Shown here: one piece after another, positions 22,234 to 33,995 of the stretch
How the letters are laid out: every line of letters begins with the position of its first letter
Numbering within the stretch: position 1 is the first letter of the stretch
Origin: Pycnopodia helianthoides
Lineage: Eukaryota > Echinodermata > Asteroidea > Forcipulatida > Asteriidae
NCBI GenBank assembly: GCA_032158295.1
Contig: CM063255.1
Span: 10,134,094-10,198,093 of the forward strand
Length of the DNA: 64,000 nt
Direction: 5' to 3'
Notes under the pieces: generated by a model
The model's input: only the letters and a program-made list of their open reading frames with translations
Told to the model about the DNA's origin: nothing
Databases searched by the model: none
Program-made: the position numbers and the translations under genes

Positions 22234-23189
22234 GTATGGTGAATCTCCCAACCCAATAATCCATATTTGTCTTAAGTTCGTAAAATACTCACAGTTTTTT
22301 GTTCCCCTTCAAAAGTCAATGATACCTAAAGTATAAAACCAAATCGATGCCAAAAGGGAACTTAGTCTGGTCTCTTTTTAGAATATAACATTAAGTGTTT
22401 GCATTCTCAAGAAGCCCCACAAACATGGGCGCCGCGTGGAAAAAATATTCGTAGATATTGAGTTAATCTACTTTCAAACGGTTCTTTTTACTCCCAACAA
22501 TAGGCCTTAAAAAATAATGAGACTGTTGACCTTTTTCTCATTTAAAAGAAAGATGGGAACACATTGAAACATCGACCATGGTTTATCAATCCAAACACTA
22601 GCAGACAAACTAGTACCAAAATAATGAAGACTAAAATATCAAACGATCTTTTTTTGTCATGGGTAACCACCTTGTTTTCCCTTTCGAAATAAATGCAACC
22701 AACCGAGTCTGGGAAGACATCAATAGACATGGCACCTTTCTGCGGTAAACGTATTCCTTGTCACTATAACAAACAGGAAACATTTGCAATGGATAGTCGT
22801 CAAGTTGAGATACTGCATGCACTTACAATAAATAGTCCAAAAGGTAATCTAAAACGACGTCATTAATTGTCTAGCTACAATTTTAATGCACCGAACATAA
22901 GAACATTACGTTTCTTGTAACAAATCGTCTCAAGATGGCGGTACGTGAACGTTGCATGGCTCGTTAGAAGTATCGTTTGACAACAGGCAAACACAGTCTG
23001 TGACTCAAAGTGAAAAAGAACCCACGACCGAGTAATACGTCAACTCCAAGGAACAAGAAACAAGATTGAATTTTACACACAAACTGGACAGCTTTTTGCA
23101 AATAGAAAAAATGTCTATGCAATTCCGGATAATATAAAATGCAATAATAACAACATTTGGTTCGTAAAAAGCTCACATATCCTAGCAAC

Positions 23190-23478
23190 TAGATCAAGGC
23201 GCTTTACATTATCCCTGCTCATCAGGCAGCATACTTAGACCATTCCTCAAACTTTCCCAACTCCCTCGGGAACATACAACTCCAAGCCGCCGAGGGGTTA
23301 ATCGAATATAAAACTGTCTCAGCCCTCACAAGTTCCCATGTATACACCTGGGTTAAGAGAAGCAGTTATGGTTAAGAGCCCTGCTCAAAGAAACAAGTGT
23401 CATGACCCCACTCTTCAATGACTTATTGGCCCCCATAACTTGAGTCTGATGCACCATACCTCGACACGCCACCAATCA
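23190..23478 (-). mobile_element. tRNA-derived SINE, minus strand
   Basis: Read from 23478, it starts GGCGTGTCGAGGTATGGTGC and has a body containing GACACTTGTTTCTTTGAGCA and AACCATAACTGCTTCTCTTA. It ends near GTAAAGCGCCTTGATC. It is the same family as 13561-13765. Confidence 0.75.
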
Positions 23479-23571
23479 CAAGATAGAACGTCAGAAAGTG
23501 TTATTCTCATATTTTTGTTAAAGATAGCCTGAAGTGAGATGGTGCTAGCAAATGCTATACCCCGCCGGTGG

Positions 23572-26500
23572 ATGTGGCGCTTCTTCAGGGAGTGGTCTCT
23601 CCAGATATTCCTTCTGTCGTGTATAATCTACTTGACCTTGTCATGGGTCGTACACACTGAATTCGAAGGTACGTAAAAAGTGCTTGTAAGGAGAGGCTTG
23701 AAGGAGAGGCTTGAGGCTTGGAGGGGAGGCTTGAGGCTTGAAGGGGAGGCTTGAGGCTTGGGGGGAGGCTTGAGGCTTGAAGGGGGGCTTGAGGCTTGGA
23801 GGGGAGGCTTGAGGCTTGGAGGGGAGGCTTGAGGTTGGAGGGGAGGCTTGAGGTTTGAAGGAGAGACTTGAGACTTGAAGGACGATTCCCTCGTTAATAG
23901 AGAATCAGAACTCCATTTTGTCACTATGGGAACACAAGGAATTCAGGTGGCCACAATGTTCACACTTTATATGAAAAAGCATTAGCCGAATCACATAACA
24001 ACATTTTCCTTGTGGGGGTCGTGGGTTCAAATCCCACCAAGTAGCCTGTGGATTTAGTTCTCCCTCCAGGTCTCGGAGTGCATTGTATGAGAATACTTGC
24101 ATACTGTTTATCACACAAAACCAGAATAATATTTTATCAAATATATTCAATTGAAATGTTACATCGTGCACTTTTATTAACACAAAATGGAATAGATGTT
24201 CTAGTCACCTCCTCCACCCTTTGTTAATGGATTTATTCACCGTAACTTTTTTGAACTTTGTAGACTATTTTAACAGCATGTACTTGGCTTGTCCCCTTCA
24301 TTGCATCTGATGAAGCTGTTCTTGCTACGAAAACGTGTGCATTGTTTCTTTTCTTATGTCAGTTATTCTTAAAGTGCTACCACTACCTTCCCTTTTCTAT
24401 CAGACTATCGCTACCATGTTTTTTGATGTACACTTTGTACCTGTCAAACTTTGACCATCACGTGAGCCCTCTAGAGACATGTGATGTCAAGAACACGTGA
24501 TTAATTTGAATGTGGCTCAGAATGCTTTCCGTCCCTAAATCCCCAGCTCCAGTCAACCTCAGTCGGCCCAAGAGCCTACGGCGACACGAAGACTACGTTT
24601 GGGAAGATGACGACCACCTGAAGGTTGCAAACAACCCTGCACGACGGGTGCCAAACACAATCCTTTCGTCGAACGCAAAACTGAAAGGGGAAACCCAAGG
24701 TGAACATCAAGAGCAACCAGCCGGGCAACAAGAGCAACCGGTCCAGCAAAAATCCAAGGTAAAGCGGGGACATTCAACCATGATGGATGTCTTGCTCGGA
24801 ATTGGTTTGGTTTGGTTTATTTTTTGTACCATTCTCAAGAACAGATTAACAATGCATATTTAAACAATATAAGAAATGATACGAGGGATCCAGGTAAAAA
24901 GCATAGGCTTATACAAGACCCGGAACCCAATTCGTGGTCCTCGATATCTTTTTTGTGTTTGGACAAAAGCCATCTTCATAAAACACAAAACTTCCATACG
25001 CCTCTCTCTTTCTCTAGCGACTCTGGTAGCCGTCCCAGGGACAGCGGCGGCGCAAATGCCCCCAGTTATTTGTTTTGCCCCCCCCCCCCCCCAGTTTGCC
25101 CCCCCCCCCAGTTTTTTCCCCGATGGCGGAAATTGAGTTTAATCCCAAACCATATTGCACCCAATTTGTTACAATGTTGTTTGCGCTGTAAATAATAAAC
25201 TCAATTTCATCCATCATAACTAGCTGGCACTATCAAAAAAGCCAAATACACTTTCCATCTCCGGCAATGTTAATAAAATGTGGATTTATTTATCTGCACA
25301 AGCTTGGAAACTTGCTATAAATAGAAATACATTGTCTGCCCAAAACCGTATGCAGCCATTGAACACGCAGTTCGCACAACACGTCACATTCACACAGTGC
25401 AAAATCTTATTTCTGGAGTGAATTGTAGGCTTATACAGTACATTATAGACTTGTGTTTCCCCCCCCCTAAATTTAAGTTTGCCCCCCTCTTGCCCCCCCC
25501 CCAGATTAACAGGTCTGGTGCCGCCGCTGCCCAGGGAAGCTACATATAGTTAATTGCTTTAGACAAAATGAAACTAGTTCACATTCACTAAATTCAATTT
25601 ACTCACTGCTCACCCTTCAAACAACCCGTGAAAAATTAATCAGTGAGAGCTGCCACTTTTAAGAGAAATCAGCGAGATGCAATTTATGCAAGGTCAGGGA
25701 TTTTGTGTCGTTAAAGGTAGGGGTCGTAGATTGGTTTTTGTCACCGTTTAAATTATATGCTTATTTATAGGCAAAATTATTAAGAAATGTACAAAAGTCA
25801 CACGTGAAAGTTTCAGCTGAATAGTGTCTACTTGCTGAGAAAACAGCGCAAAACTGTCCCGATAATTTCACAAGAACGTTGAATTCATTCATGTTTAGCG
25901 CGAGGTAACGGCAGCATTCGCGAACGTCCTCTAACCCTCAGAAATCTGGGAAACAATTCGTGCATGAATCGTTCCTCGGATTCAAATGTGTTGGGGTAAA
26001 AAATCAATTACTTCGAAGGGAATCCTTTCTCAAGCTAGTTTATACTATGTTTAGGTCATTAATTTTTGGAGTATTTACCAACTTATGACCCCACGCACCG
26101 TTAACATTGAGCTTCCACAATTCTGATATTAAATCGAAATAAGCAACATTGGTTTGTGAGGTCTTCAAATATTATCTCTCCTCGCTGTTTTAGATAAAAA
26201 ATTAGTTCTCTGGGGGATTTGTACTTGTATGACAAATCAAAGTCCTTCCGAATGAAGATTAACTTTTTGTCTGATATTGTTAATGTTGTGTTCTTATTTG
26301 CTGTTACACAGGAAGAGCCGGCCGGTCTTGTCGGGTCCGATGACTTTATGACAGAGCAAGCTGCCGTGCAGCTTGAACGCCAAACACATCTCAAAGAGGC
26401 ATGTGCCAGACACCCTGAGCTATCACAAGGGGGGCTGAACACGTTTACACTCAGGCACATCTACGCACACGAGAAGCATAAAATCCTCTACTGCTTTGTA

Positions 26501-28336
26501 CCCAAGGTAAGAGGTCACAAGCAAGAAAGTGAGACTTTTTGGGGACAATAGGTGGCAGCAAAAAAAAAAACACGTGTTGGGTACCAGGCAACATCTGCCG
26601 CTCGTACTGAGCAAATGGTCCTTGTGCAAACTTGCCAAAAGTTTTACCTGGTATGTTTGCTGCCACCTCGTGTTCGAAAGTTCCACATTACTGTGAAAAC
26701 AAAGGATAATAGGCCATATTTAAAATATATGGTAATGCTTGGGAAACACAGTTAAACAAAATAATCAAGCTGCCAATATGGCAGTTTACAAGTATGCTGT
26801 AGTTTACAAGTAACTATGCCAGGTTTTATAGTTGTGTACCACACTGCTTCAAAATCAGCACGCAGTAATTAGTTGCCGCTGTTGCTCGAACGCGGATTTC
26901 ACCCAGAATCCTTTGCGCGCCGATCATGTGCATCGAGACATACATATGGGATATTTAAACATGGTTTAGGATACTGTAAATTGGTCAATTTTGTTGCACA
27001 TAGCCAGCAAAATTGGCTCTCTGGATCTTGGCGTGCAAAGGGAAGTGCCATCGTCAAAATAAGCGCATTATGAACGAATATTAAATTTCTGACAAGACAT
27101 AACCCCCTTTTTGTTGTATTCTCTAAACATGACCATAGAATAAGTTGCAATTTTACAGACTGTTTCTACAGTGCGTTTAATAAAATCAGAAAACTTGAAC
27201 TGTTCATTGTCCACCAAAACAATAATATAGATTTCCCTTAATTCACAGTTTTCTGCCTGGAAAAGATGTCTCTATTTAATAGCAAACATGTAAAAAAAAA
27301 ACACCCAGGGAAGGTATACGTTTGTTAATCCCTCTCAAAACTAATGGCAATAAAAACTTACTCGGTTAGAAGTACAGCAGCTTTCGATAGTAAAAAGTAT
27401 TTTGAGAATTATTTCAAGACGGAGAAATGTGGTTATGGAAAATAAGTTTTTATCAAGAAAAAAATGGAGCAGAGAGCGTTTCTATCAGAAAAGTTTCTCA
27501 GATTGTGTATTCCAATTGCGGATTATTCTTCCTGCGTGGATATCTCAAAAACGCTACCACCTTTTACAGTGATGTTTTCACAGGTTAATTTTATTGTATA
27601 TACATGTATCTACATATATGTAGGGATAAAACAGGTATACATGTTATTGATGTCATATTTGTAGGTTGGCTGCAGTAACTGGAAGCGGGTACTGATGGTA
27701 CTAGGTGGTCAACGACCAGGCACAGAGGGAATCTCATCTGACGAGGCCCACTTTAAGAACGGTATGAAACGTCTAAGCGGCCTCAGCGTACCCGAGCAGC
27801 AGCATCGTCTGAAGACCTACACCAAGTTCATGTACACCCGACAGCCATTCCTGCGCATCCTGTCGGCCTACAGGAATAAGTTTGCAGATATCAAGGTCTA
27901 CAGGAAGGAGACGTACTTTCAGATGATAGCCAAGAGGATCATGAAGCATTACAGGAGGGATGCCACGCCGAGGGAGCTCAAGACCGGTGAGAACATCACA
28001 TGGAACGAGTGGACAAGATACCTGACCAACCCGGCCGAGAGGGCAAACTTTGATGACCACTGGCAGGAGATTTACAAGATGTGCTCCCCGTGTAAAGTGA
28101 ACTACGACTACCTCGGGAGGTTGGAGACCATAGGAGACGATGCAAAGTACATGCTGACTTCGCTAGATCTGCAGGATGAGGTTTCATACCCTGCTAAAGC
28201 AAACAGTCACCCCACCAACAGTTCCAAGACCTACGACACATTCTTTAGTCAGATTACTAAAGCAACACTTGATAAACTCTGGGAGGTGTATAAATTGGAC
28301 TTTGAATTATTTGGCTATCCCAGACCAGACTACTAA
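23572..28336 (+). CDS. Carbohydrate sulfotransferase (CHST8-14 / HNK-1ST type), copy B
   Basis: Predicted Golgi type II PAPS-dependent glycan sulfotransferase, 391 residues, with four coding exons: 23572-23668 (donor GTACGT), 24547-24758 (donor GTAAAG), 26312-26506 (donor GTAAGA) and 27665-28336. Phases 1, 0 and 0 all agree. Exon 1 is a signal anchor (residues 1-32, IFLLSCIIYLTLSWVV). Exon 2 is a Gln/Glu-rich stem; it could also start at 24553, where a second AG lies six bases on. The 5'-phosphosulfate loop PK/VGCSNWKR (167-176) is split by intron 3. The 3'-phosphate site is TRQPFLRILSAYRNKF, with Gln in place of the usual acidic residue. The C-terminal FELFGY motif is present. The reading frame is intact, unlike copy A, whose final exon fuses the equivalents of exons 3 and 4. 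Glycan substrate unknown. Confidence 0.9.
23685..23882. repeat. Minisatellite in intron 1 of CHST copy B
   Basis: About ten degenerate units of roughly 20 bases built on GGAGGCTTGAGGCTTGGAGG, starting just after the exon 1 donor. The opposite strand is an open Pro/Ser/Lys-rich frame, which is a by-product of the repeat and not a gene. Confidence 0.9.
23990..24095 (+). mobile_element. tRNA-like SINE fragment
   Basis: GTCGTGGGTTCAAATCCCACC is a complete B-box and T-arm. The preceding 40 bases could be a degenerate A-box half. It lies in intron 1 of CHST copy B. Confidence 0.4.
25035..25538. repeat. Poly-C rich element with inverted ends in CHST copy B intron 2
   Basis: CAGCGGCGGC near 25041 is the inverse of GCCGCCGCTG near 25522, suggesting inverted termini. 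Several runs of 9-15 C occur inside (25078-25110 and 25458-25502). Nature uncertain. Confidence 0.4.
25711..26104 (+). mobile_element. TTAA MITE, family R6, in CHST copy B intron 2
   Basis: Starts TTAAAGGTAGGGGTCGTAGA and ends just before TTAA at 26101. It contains CGTGAAAGTTTCAGCTGAAT, the diverged form of the core module shared by all the TTAA families. Related copies lie at 32208-32670 and 51198-51480. Confidence 0.75.
27304..27600 (+). mobile_element. Truncated TTAA MITE, family R5, in CHST copy B intron 3
   Basis: Begins AGGGAAGGTATACGTTTGTT and contains ATGGCAATAAAAACTTACTC and AAACGCTACCACCTTTTACA, as in the full copies at 55801-56191 and 59541-59903. The right end is missing; it stops about 60 bases before exon 4. 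Confidence 0.7.
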
Positions 28337-28386
28337 CGTTTTAAGATAATGCCATTAAGATGAACGTATACATTATTATGTGGTTT

Positions 28387-28609
28387 CCTTTCACCGATGT
28401 GTGTATTAGGCACTGTATGTATACTCAGTACTTCCCCGAGTTCTGTGAAAAAAATCCACAGTCATAATACTCGACTGGGATTCGAACCCACAACCTTTGC
28501 CGTTCCAGAGCAGATGTCTTACCATCTAGCGGGCCAATTTCTTTCTTTTTTTCTCACAGAACTCGGGGAAGTACTGAGTATACAGTGCTTTACACACATC
28601 GGTGAAAGG
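28387..28609. mobile_element. Palindromic element with a tRNA-like centre
   Basis: The arms are about 60 bases: CCTTTCACCGATGTGTGTAT at 28387 and its inverse ending at 28609, both including CAGTACTTCCCCGAGTTCTG. Between them, on the minus strand, lies a tRNA-like sequence: GCTAGATGGTAAGACATCTG followed by a B-box GTGGGTTCGAATCCCAG. Confidence 0.8.
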
Positions 28610-28725
28610 GTAAAACCAAATAATATTCTTTATCCCTGGTACAAGTTTAACATTGTTATGAAGACATAAATTACATTATTATTTATACGTGCAATTAGGT
28701 TTAGGGTTGTAGTCGAGTCCAGGGC

Positions 28726-29293
28726 CCAATTTCATATAGCTGCTTAAGCAGAAAATATTGCTTAACAATTGCCTGCTAAGCAGAAATGAGCAGGATACCA
28801 GTTACAAATTGTACATGTGATATGGTAGTTTGGCTGGTAAGCATCATTTTGTTGTGCTTAGCTACTTGTTGTGCTTATTCCCTTAAAGACACTGGACACT
28901 ATTGGTAATTGTCAAAGACCAGTCTTCTCACTTGGTGTATCTCAACATATGCACAAAATAACAAACCTGTGAAAATTTGAGCTCAATTGGTCGTTGAAGT
29001 TGCGAGATAACTATGAAAGAAAAAACACCCTTGTCACACGAAGTTGTGTGCTTTCAGATGGTTGATTTCGAGACCTCAAATTCTAATTCTGAGGTCTCGA
29101 AATCAAATTCGTGGAAAATTACTTTTTTCTCGAAAACTATGTCACTTCAGAGGGAGCCGTTTCTCACAATGTTTTATACTGTCAACCTCTCCCCATTACT
29201 CGTTACCAAGTAAGGTTTTATGCTAATCATTATTTTGAGTAATTACCAATAGTGTCCACTGCCTTTAAGCAGCTCTATAAAATTGGGCCCTGG
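28726..29293. mobile_element. MITE family R3, interrupted by an R2 insertion
   Basis: Ends in GGGCCCAATTTCATATAGCT and the inverse (AGCTCTATAAAATTGGGCCC). The R2 element at 28883-29268 sits inside it, flanked by TTAA on both sides. Other R3 copies lie at 33996-34237, 58609-59289 and 63368-63556. Confidence 0.85.
28883..29268 (+). mobile_element. TTAA MITE, family R2, nested in R3
   Basis: TTAAAGACACTGGACACTAT at the left and AGTGTCCACTGCCTTTAA at the right, with both shared internal modules. Its position inside R3 shows it is the younger insertion. Confidence 0.9.
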
Positions 29294-30765
29294 TCCAAAA
29301 AGAGAACCAAGACCTTCGGGTCTATAGGACACCTGAAGGGTCTGAGACCAAGAATGAGACTGAGATCTACAATGCGGCTAAGGCCACCCAACAAAATAAC
29401 TATTTTCAGTCGTCCAGACTCATGAGGCGAACAAAAAGAAGGCACAATATTAAAAGACGCAAAGGGTTAGGACTGTCAGCCTCTGGATGTAGCCTGACCA
29501 GTGGTATAACCAGACACCTTCATTTTTTTAGGAGGGAAACAAAAAATGTGGTCCTGGGGCGGTGCCATGTATAAAACCATTCATGTGTGCATTGTTTTGA
29601 TCTCCTTTGGCTTTGGGAGAGGGGCTGGCAAAAAAAAGGTTTATCAAGGTCTGGACTCTGGATCCAATTTCAAAGAGCTGCTTAACGGTTGTCAAATTTT
29701 TCTGCTTATAGCTTATTAGCAGAAACATTTGCCTATTGCCCAAGTGATTTCACAGGTAAGCTTGCAAATGGATTTGCATTAAGTCAGTCCTTTGCTTACA
29801 GTAAGAGCCAGATATTAGCATGCCTTTGTCAGTTCTTACGATTAGCAGCACTTTGAAATGGATATTTTGCCATTAAGCAGCTCTTTAAAAGTGAGCCAAG
29901 GAAGCAGCCAAGGGAGCCCTCTTGTGGTCAAACAGTATTTCTTGCAAAATTAATTGTCATGGTGTCACAAGTGTGTACAGATACATTGTTGTAATAAATT
30001 ACAGATTATAGACACAATCCTTTTGTATTTTGAGTTAAATTGTGTGGTGTGCAGTAATTATCAAAAGATGTACAAGTACACATCAAAAGACATAGGGCCA
30101 ATTAACAAAACAACAACAGCTAAGCAGACATAGTCTAGTTTTGGACTGACGTTTAGCAGAATTTCTATTTCATAACCATAGCAATAGGCATGCTAATTTG
30201 CCAGCGGCTCTAGTATAAGTAGATGAATCCAGTGTTAATGCGAACTTGCATCATAAAATCTTCTTGATTATTTGTGAAATAAGAAGGTCTTTTTTTTGCT
30301 AGAGTAAGCACGAAAATTTACATACCTGCAGTCATGCCGGCATAAAAAATGCTTTTTATGAAGATGGGCTCTAATTATTACAATGTACATCTATGGTAAT
30401 ACGGTATACAAGAACATACTGTAACACTTCATCAAGCTCTCAACTCCCAGCCTTCCAGTGGGTTAAGCATAAATCTTGTGAGTCAATTTGCACACCTGGA
30501 TATAGAGAAGTAATTTATGGTTGAGGTGTCTAGCTCGGGAACAGTACATGCCAAGCATGCCCTCCAAAACTAGGATTAGCAAACACATCGCTCCAACGAG
30601 AAAACCTTGATCAGAATAGGGCAGTTTAAACCTTCCATCATCTTTTTACAAATTGCTCTCTCCATAATAAAGGAGGTCACCCCAAGACTTTCTACAGCAC
30701 AAAAATATGTACATTTGTAAGAATACTCCACAAGAATATTTTCAAAGTTTTCACACTCCAGCCCT
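29294..30765. other. Gene-free stretch
   Basis: No gene recognised. It contains degenerate R3-like text near 29670-29890 (GAGCTGCTTAA, AAGCAGCTCTTTAAA), probably another decayed palindromic element, and possible SINE-like text near 30420-30560. Confidence 0.5.
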
Positions 30766-30933
30766 ACACTCAAGACTCTTTGGGAACCCATCGATGGAAA
30801 CAGGAGCAAGGGCAGGAAGAGACTAACTTTCGTGGATCAGCTGAAGAGGGACGCAACACAACAAGAAACAACTGAGCTTAGGACGCTGATGCTGGACCGG
30901 GATGCGTGGAAGACGACCATCAGAGTTTCCTGA
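30766..30933 (+). pseudogene. LINE reverse-transcriptase ORF remnant (C-terminal end)
   Basis: An open frame of about 55 codons ends with TGA at 30933. It reads LKTLWEPIDGNRSKGRKRLT followed by FVDQLKRD...LRTLMLDRDAWKTTI. The pattern LW-P-G-R-RGR-RLT-D-L and the closing DRDxWK are typical of the last residues of animal LINE/endonuclease-RT polyproteins. Only this 3' scrap is present. No upstream RT domain was found. Confidence 0.65.
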
Positions 30934-30984
30934 GAAGGCATCGGCTGAAGACAACCTCTCGCTCAACTACTACTACAAGACAAA

Positions 30985-31784
30985 TAGTAACAATCAGTGT
31001 AGTACTTGTACTTGAGTACAACTCAAGTCTTATTTTGATGGTACTCTTACTAGTACTCGGCTCGCAAAATACTCATACTGCATGAATGTACATGTACTAG
31101 AAGTCTGTACTAGAAGTCTGTACTAGATACTCAACTGAAAAAAAATCTGTACTCGAAGTCATATACTCAATACTCAACTGAAAATGTACTCAGACTCTGA
31201 TTGCAAGTACTCGTGGTCAAAATACCACTTTCCTTATTGCTTTCGTGAACGTGCGTTAATGCAAGTACTAGAGCTCTGGAAAAAGTAAAATTTAAGTTGT
31301 CTATGATGTTATTCATGTTTAAAACATATAGTTATCATGATAAACACACACTGTTGCCTAGAAATTAGACCAAAAAAAACAAATTCATATTTCTTTACCT
31401 CATTTTGCGGTATTATTTTTTATAAAGTACTTGTACTCAGAGATCCAAGTACTTGGTACTCGGCTGATTGACTCGGTACTCCGATATCAGAATACCCGGT
31501 ACTCAGACACTTGTATAGATGGATTGCAATAGGCCTCATTGGCCGCCATCTTTGATGAATTGTGCACGCGTGAAGAGCTATCATTGGCTGAGAGTCGTGC
31601 GTAGCGCGTACATGCGTGCACTTTTCCATTGTTTTACATCAAAGATGGCGGTCAATGATGCGTATTGCAATCCATCTATTGGTACTTGATGGCCCCGAGT
31701 ACTCATACTCGGGTACATGTACTCCTTGCCCGATCTAGTTCTAAGGACTCAACTGAGAAGAACTTGACTGCAACACTTCGTCTT
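30985..31784. repeat. TACTCG/AGTACT-rich degenerate repeat
   Basis: Dozens of overlapping words such as GTACTCGG, ACTCAACTGAAAA and AGTACTTGTACT. It is interrupted by the MITE at 31515-31679 and bounded on the right by an R1 MITE; similar text (ACTTGACTGAAAAGAAGTC) resumes after that insertion at about 32180-32205. Confidence 0.65.
31515..31679. mobile_element. MITE family R8, copy 1
   Basis: Starts ATAGATGGATTGCAATAG and ends with the inverse. The arms carry GCCGCCATCTTTGATG and its inverse CATCAAAGATGGCGG. The centre is GC-rich with GTGCGTAGCGCGTAC. Copies lie at 40604-40767 and 44398-44505. Confidence 0.9.
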
Positions 31785-32178
31785 TTAAAGGAACATTACA
31801 GAATTGGTATTTGCTAACAAAACATTTGCTGGCAGTGTAAGCACTTTATGTAATCCACCATGTACATAACTGACAAACCTGTAGAAGTTTGAGATCGATC
31901 GGCCATCTGGGTCACGAGAAAATAGTGAAAAACCGATTACACATTTGCATGAAATCATATAGATTTAACAAATGAATAAAACGCTCACTGAGCAATAAAC
32001 TCCAATCGGAAAATTAGTTCATTCATTTCTCATCAAATATGGCATTTCAGACAGAAATATTTCAAGGGATGTTTTCTACTATCATCATCATTAGACCGTG
32101 TAAGTTTTATGTAAATCTGTGGTCAAAAAGTATATTTTACAAGTTTTTTTTCTTACCAATTCTGTAATGTTCCTTTAA
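31785..32178 (+). mobile_element. TTAA MITE, family R1
   Basis: Terminal repeats TTAAAGGAACATTACAGAAT and the inverse. Full length, inserted in the TACTCG-rich repeat. Confidence 0.9.
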
Positions 32179-32207
32179 TACTTGACTGAAAAGAAGTCAC
32201 AGTATGT

Positions 32208-32670
32208 TTAAAGGTAGAGCCATTGTTTTGTTTTGTCAACACAATGCTTATTTATTGACAAATATTATCAAAAAAGATTCAATACGATAGAAGTCACCTG
32301 TGAAAGATTCAGCTGAACACAGTGTCTACTTGTTGAGAAAACAGCAAAAAACTGTCACAGTATTTTCGCACGAACGTCGAATCCATTCACGTTTAGCGAG
32401 GGTGACAGCGGGTACCCACGGCATCTCTTGCCACAGCATTCGCAAATGGACACCAACCCTTAGAAATCTGAGAAACGATTCATGCATGAAACATAAATCA
32501 TTTCTCACATTCAAATGTTTTTATTAAATTTCTAATCAACGGGGGAATTTCAGATGAAATAATTTCACAGGATGCTTACTACCAATACCACCTTTACAAC
32601 ATGTAAGCTTTTGGATAGAAATTAACCACTTCTTTTCGAAGTCATTACCAAAGTATGACCCTACCTCTAA
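32208..32670 (+). mobile_element. TTAA MITE, family R6
   Basis: TTAAAGGTAGAGCCATTG at the left; the right end is near ATGACCCTACCTCTAAAAC. It contains the R6 words GTGAAAGATTCAGCTGAACA and GAGAAAACAGC. Confidence 0.7.
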
Positions 32671-33995
32671 AACAGGCAATATGCTAAGATTCTGAACTAT
32701 GAGACTCATTCAACACAAAGAACACAGGTAAATAACTAATACTTGTTACAATAGATTGGTATTCTTAACACCTCAATACAATTTAATTCAAATCATCAGT
32801 ACATTTATTTTAATACTGACATAAAAACATTGTAGATCTGTACACATGTTTCAGGCATGGCCTTTCATCGAGGTCAAGATTTCCTTTTCCTATCACAATT
32901 TCGAAAGGAAGTCAAAATTTGTAAAAACGGTTTTCCGAATGGTAATAAAAGGTACCCCAATGAGGAAATATTTCTGCTGGCATGACTGGAGACCATATCA
33001 AAGACCATGTCAAATTGCACCAAGAAGACCAATTCAAAGGGCACCAAGGCAATGGAGGGGGACGGAGGCAACACGGGCAATTCACAACATACTGTGCCGT
33101 CTACAGTCTGCCCAGGAAATACACTTTTTTGCAATGTACTGTGGGAAAAGGGTGACAAGTTTTTTGGTCCTCATACAGCGCCTGTCACACGAACCTGATT
33201 GTAAAGTTCATTTTTTTTGTGGTTTGAAGAGCAACAACGTTGTAACACTATTGTGTTTGCACAGGCGTTGAACTTTGTATTTGAGTGGGGCCAAGGCCAT
33301 TGACATTTTGCAAAGGGCAGAAGGGCACTTCATGTCTATGGGAAACTTTGAGGGGGCACCAAGGCTACTGAGGGCAGCGCACCGTATCCATATCTCTGCA
33401 CTAACCCCTGGAAGGGAAGCACTGAAAAAACAATGCTGATTGGCTACCAAAAATTACTGCTCTGCGCGCAGCCGCGCACGCTTGTTAACAACTTTTGAGC
33501 GCTTATAGAGTGCTTGCAGTGCGCTTAGTACACACATGTCAAAACAAAATAAAATTGAAGCAATCTCCTTCAAATGAATCATGTTTATACTGGTCAGTCA
33601 TCCTAAACTGCATACAGTAACACATGTAATCAAGATCAAAGAAGATTGAGAAGGGACCAGTTATATGACTTGATGCCTCTATTGCAGACTACCATTTTGA
33701 GCAAGCGAGTGCAGTGTATCAACCGCAGGCCGAATCAAAACATCAGATATAGTGTATTTTGATATTTCAAAGTCACACTTCCAGGGGTTATGATCGAGCA
33801 TGGCATTTCGGAGGGGAAAAAATGACACGGGGAGGTTGTGCGCCGCTAGGAACGAGGTTGCAAAGGCCAAGTCCAGGGCAATGGAGGCCATGGCCTCCGT
33901 GTCATTCCAGGCCTGTTTGCGGCATAATGATACTTTTATGAGACTGGTGTTCAATGCTTTTTTTTATTTGTTTTGAAGTCAGTCATTTACAAACT
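32671..33995. other. Gene-free stretch
   Basis: Two open frames here (32846-33271 plus, 33679-33954 minus) were examined and match nothing recognised. The words GGGCACCAAGG and GGCAATGGAGG recur near 33038, 33350 and 33880, which looks like decayed repeat sequence rather than coding sequence. Confidence 0.5.

Larger units (their letters stand above)
19541..23189. other. Intergenic between the two CHST genes
   Basis: No gene recognised. It contains a diverged R2 MITE (20238-20628) and a direct duplication in which GGCGTCAAGAGTTATGGG starts two related blocks at about 21391-21505 and 21551-21650. It also holds a GTGTCC-type palindromic MITE (22094-22233). The ATGGCG at 22935 followed by GTACGT is an isolated start-plus-donor. 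Confidence 0.55.

Noticed and set aside
23628..23924. Minus-strand Pro/Ser/Lys-rich open frame
   Set aside because: It is the complement of the GGAGGCTTG minisatellite in intron 1 of CHST copy B; the repeat length happens to keep the frame open.
28397..28669. 90-codon open frame downstream of CHST copy B
   Set aside because: It lies across the arms and tRNA-like centre of the palindromic element at 28387-28609.
32846..33271. 141-codon open frame on the plus strand
   Set aside because: No recognisable domain and uneven composition; nearby sequence carries repeated non-coding words (GGGCACCAAGG).
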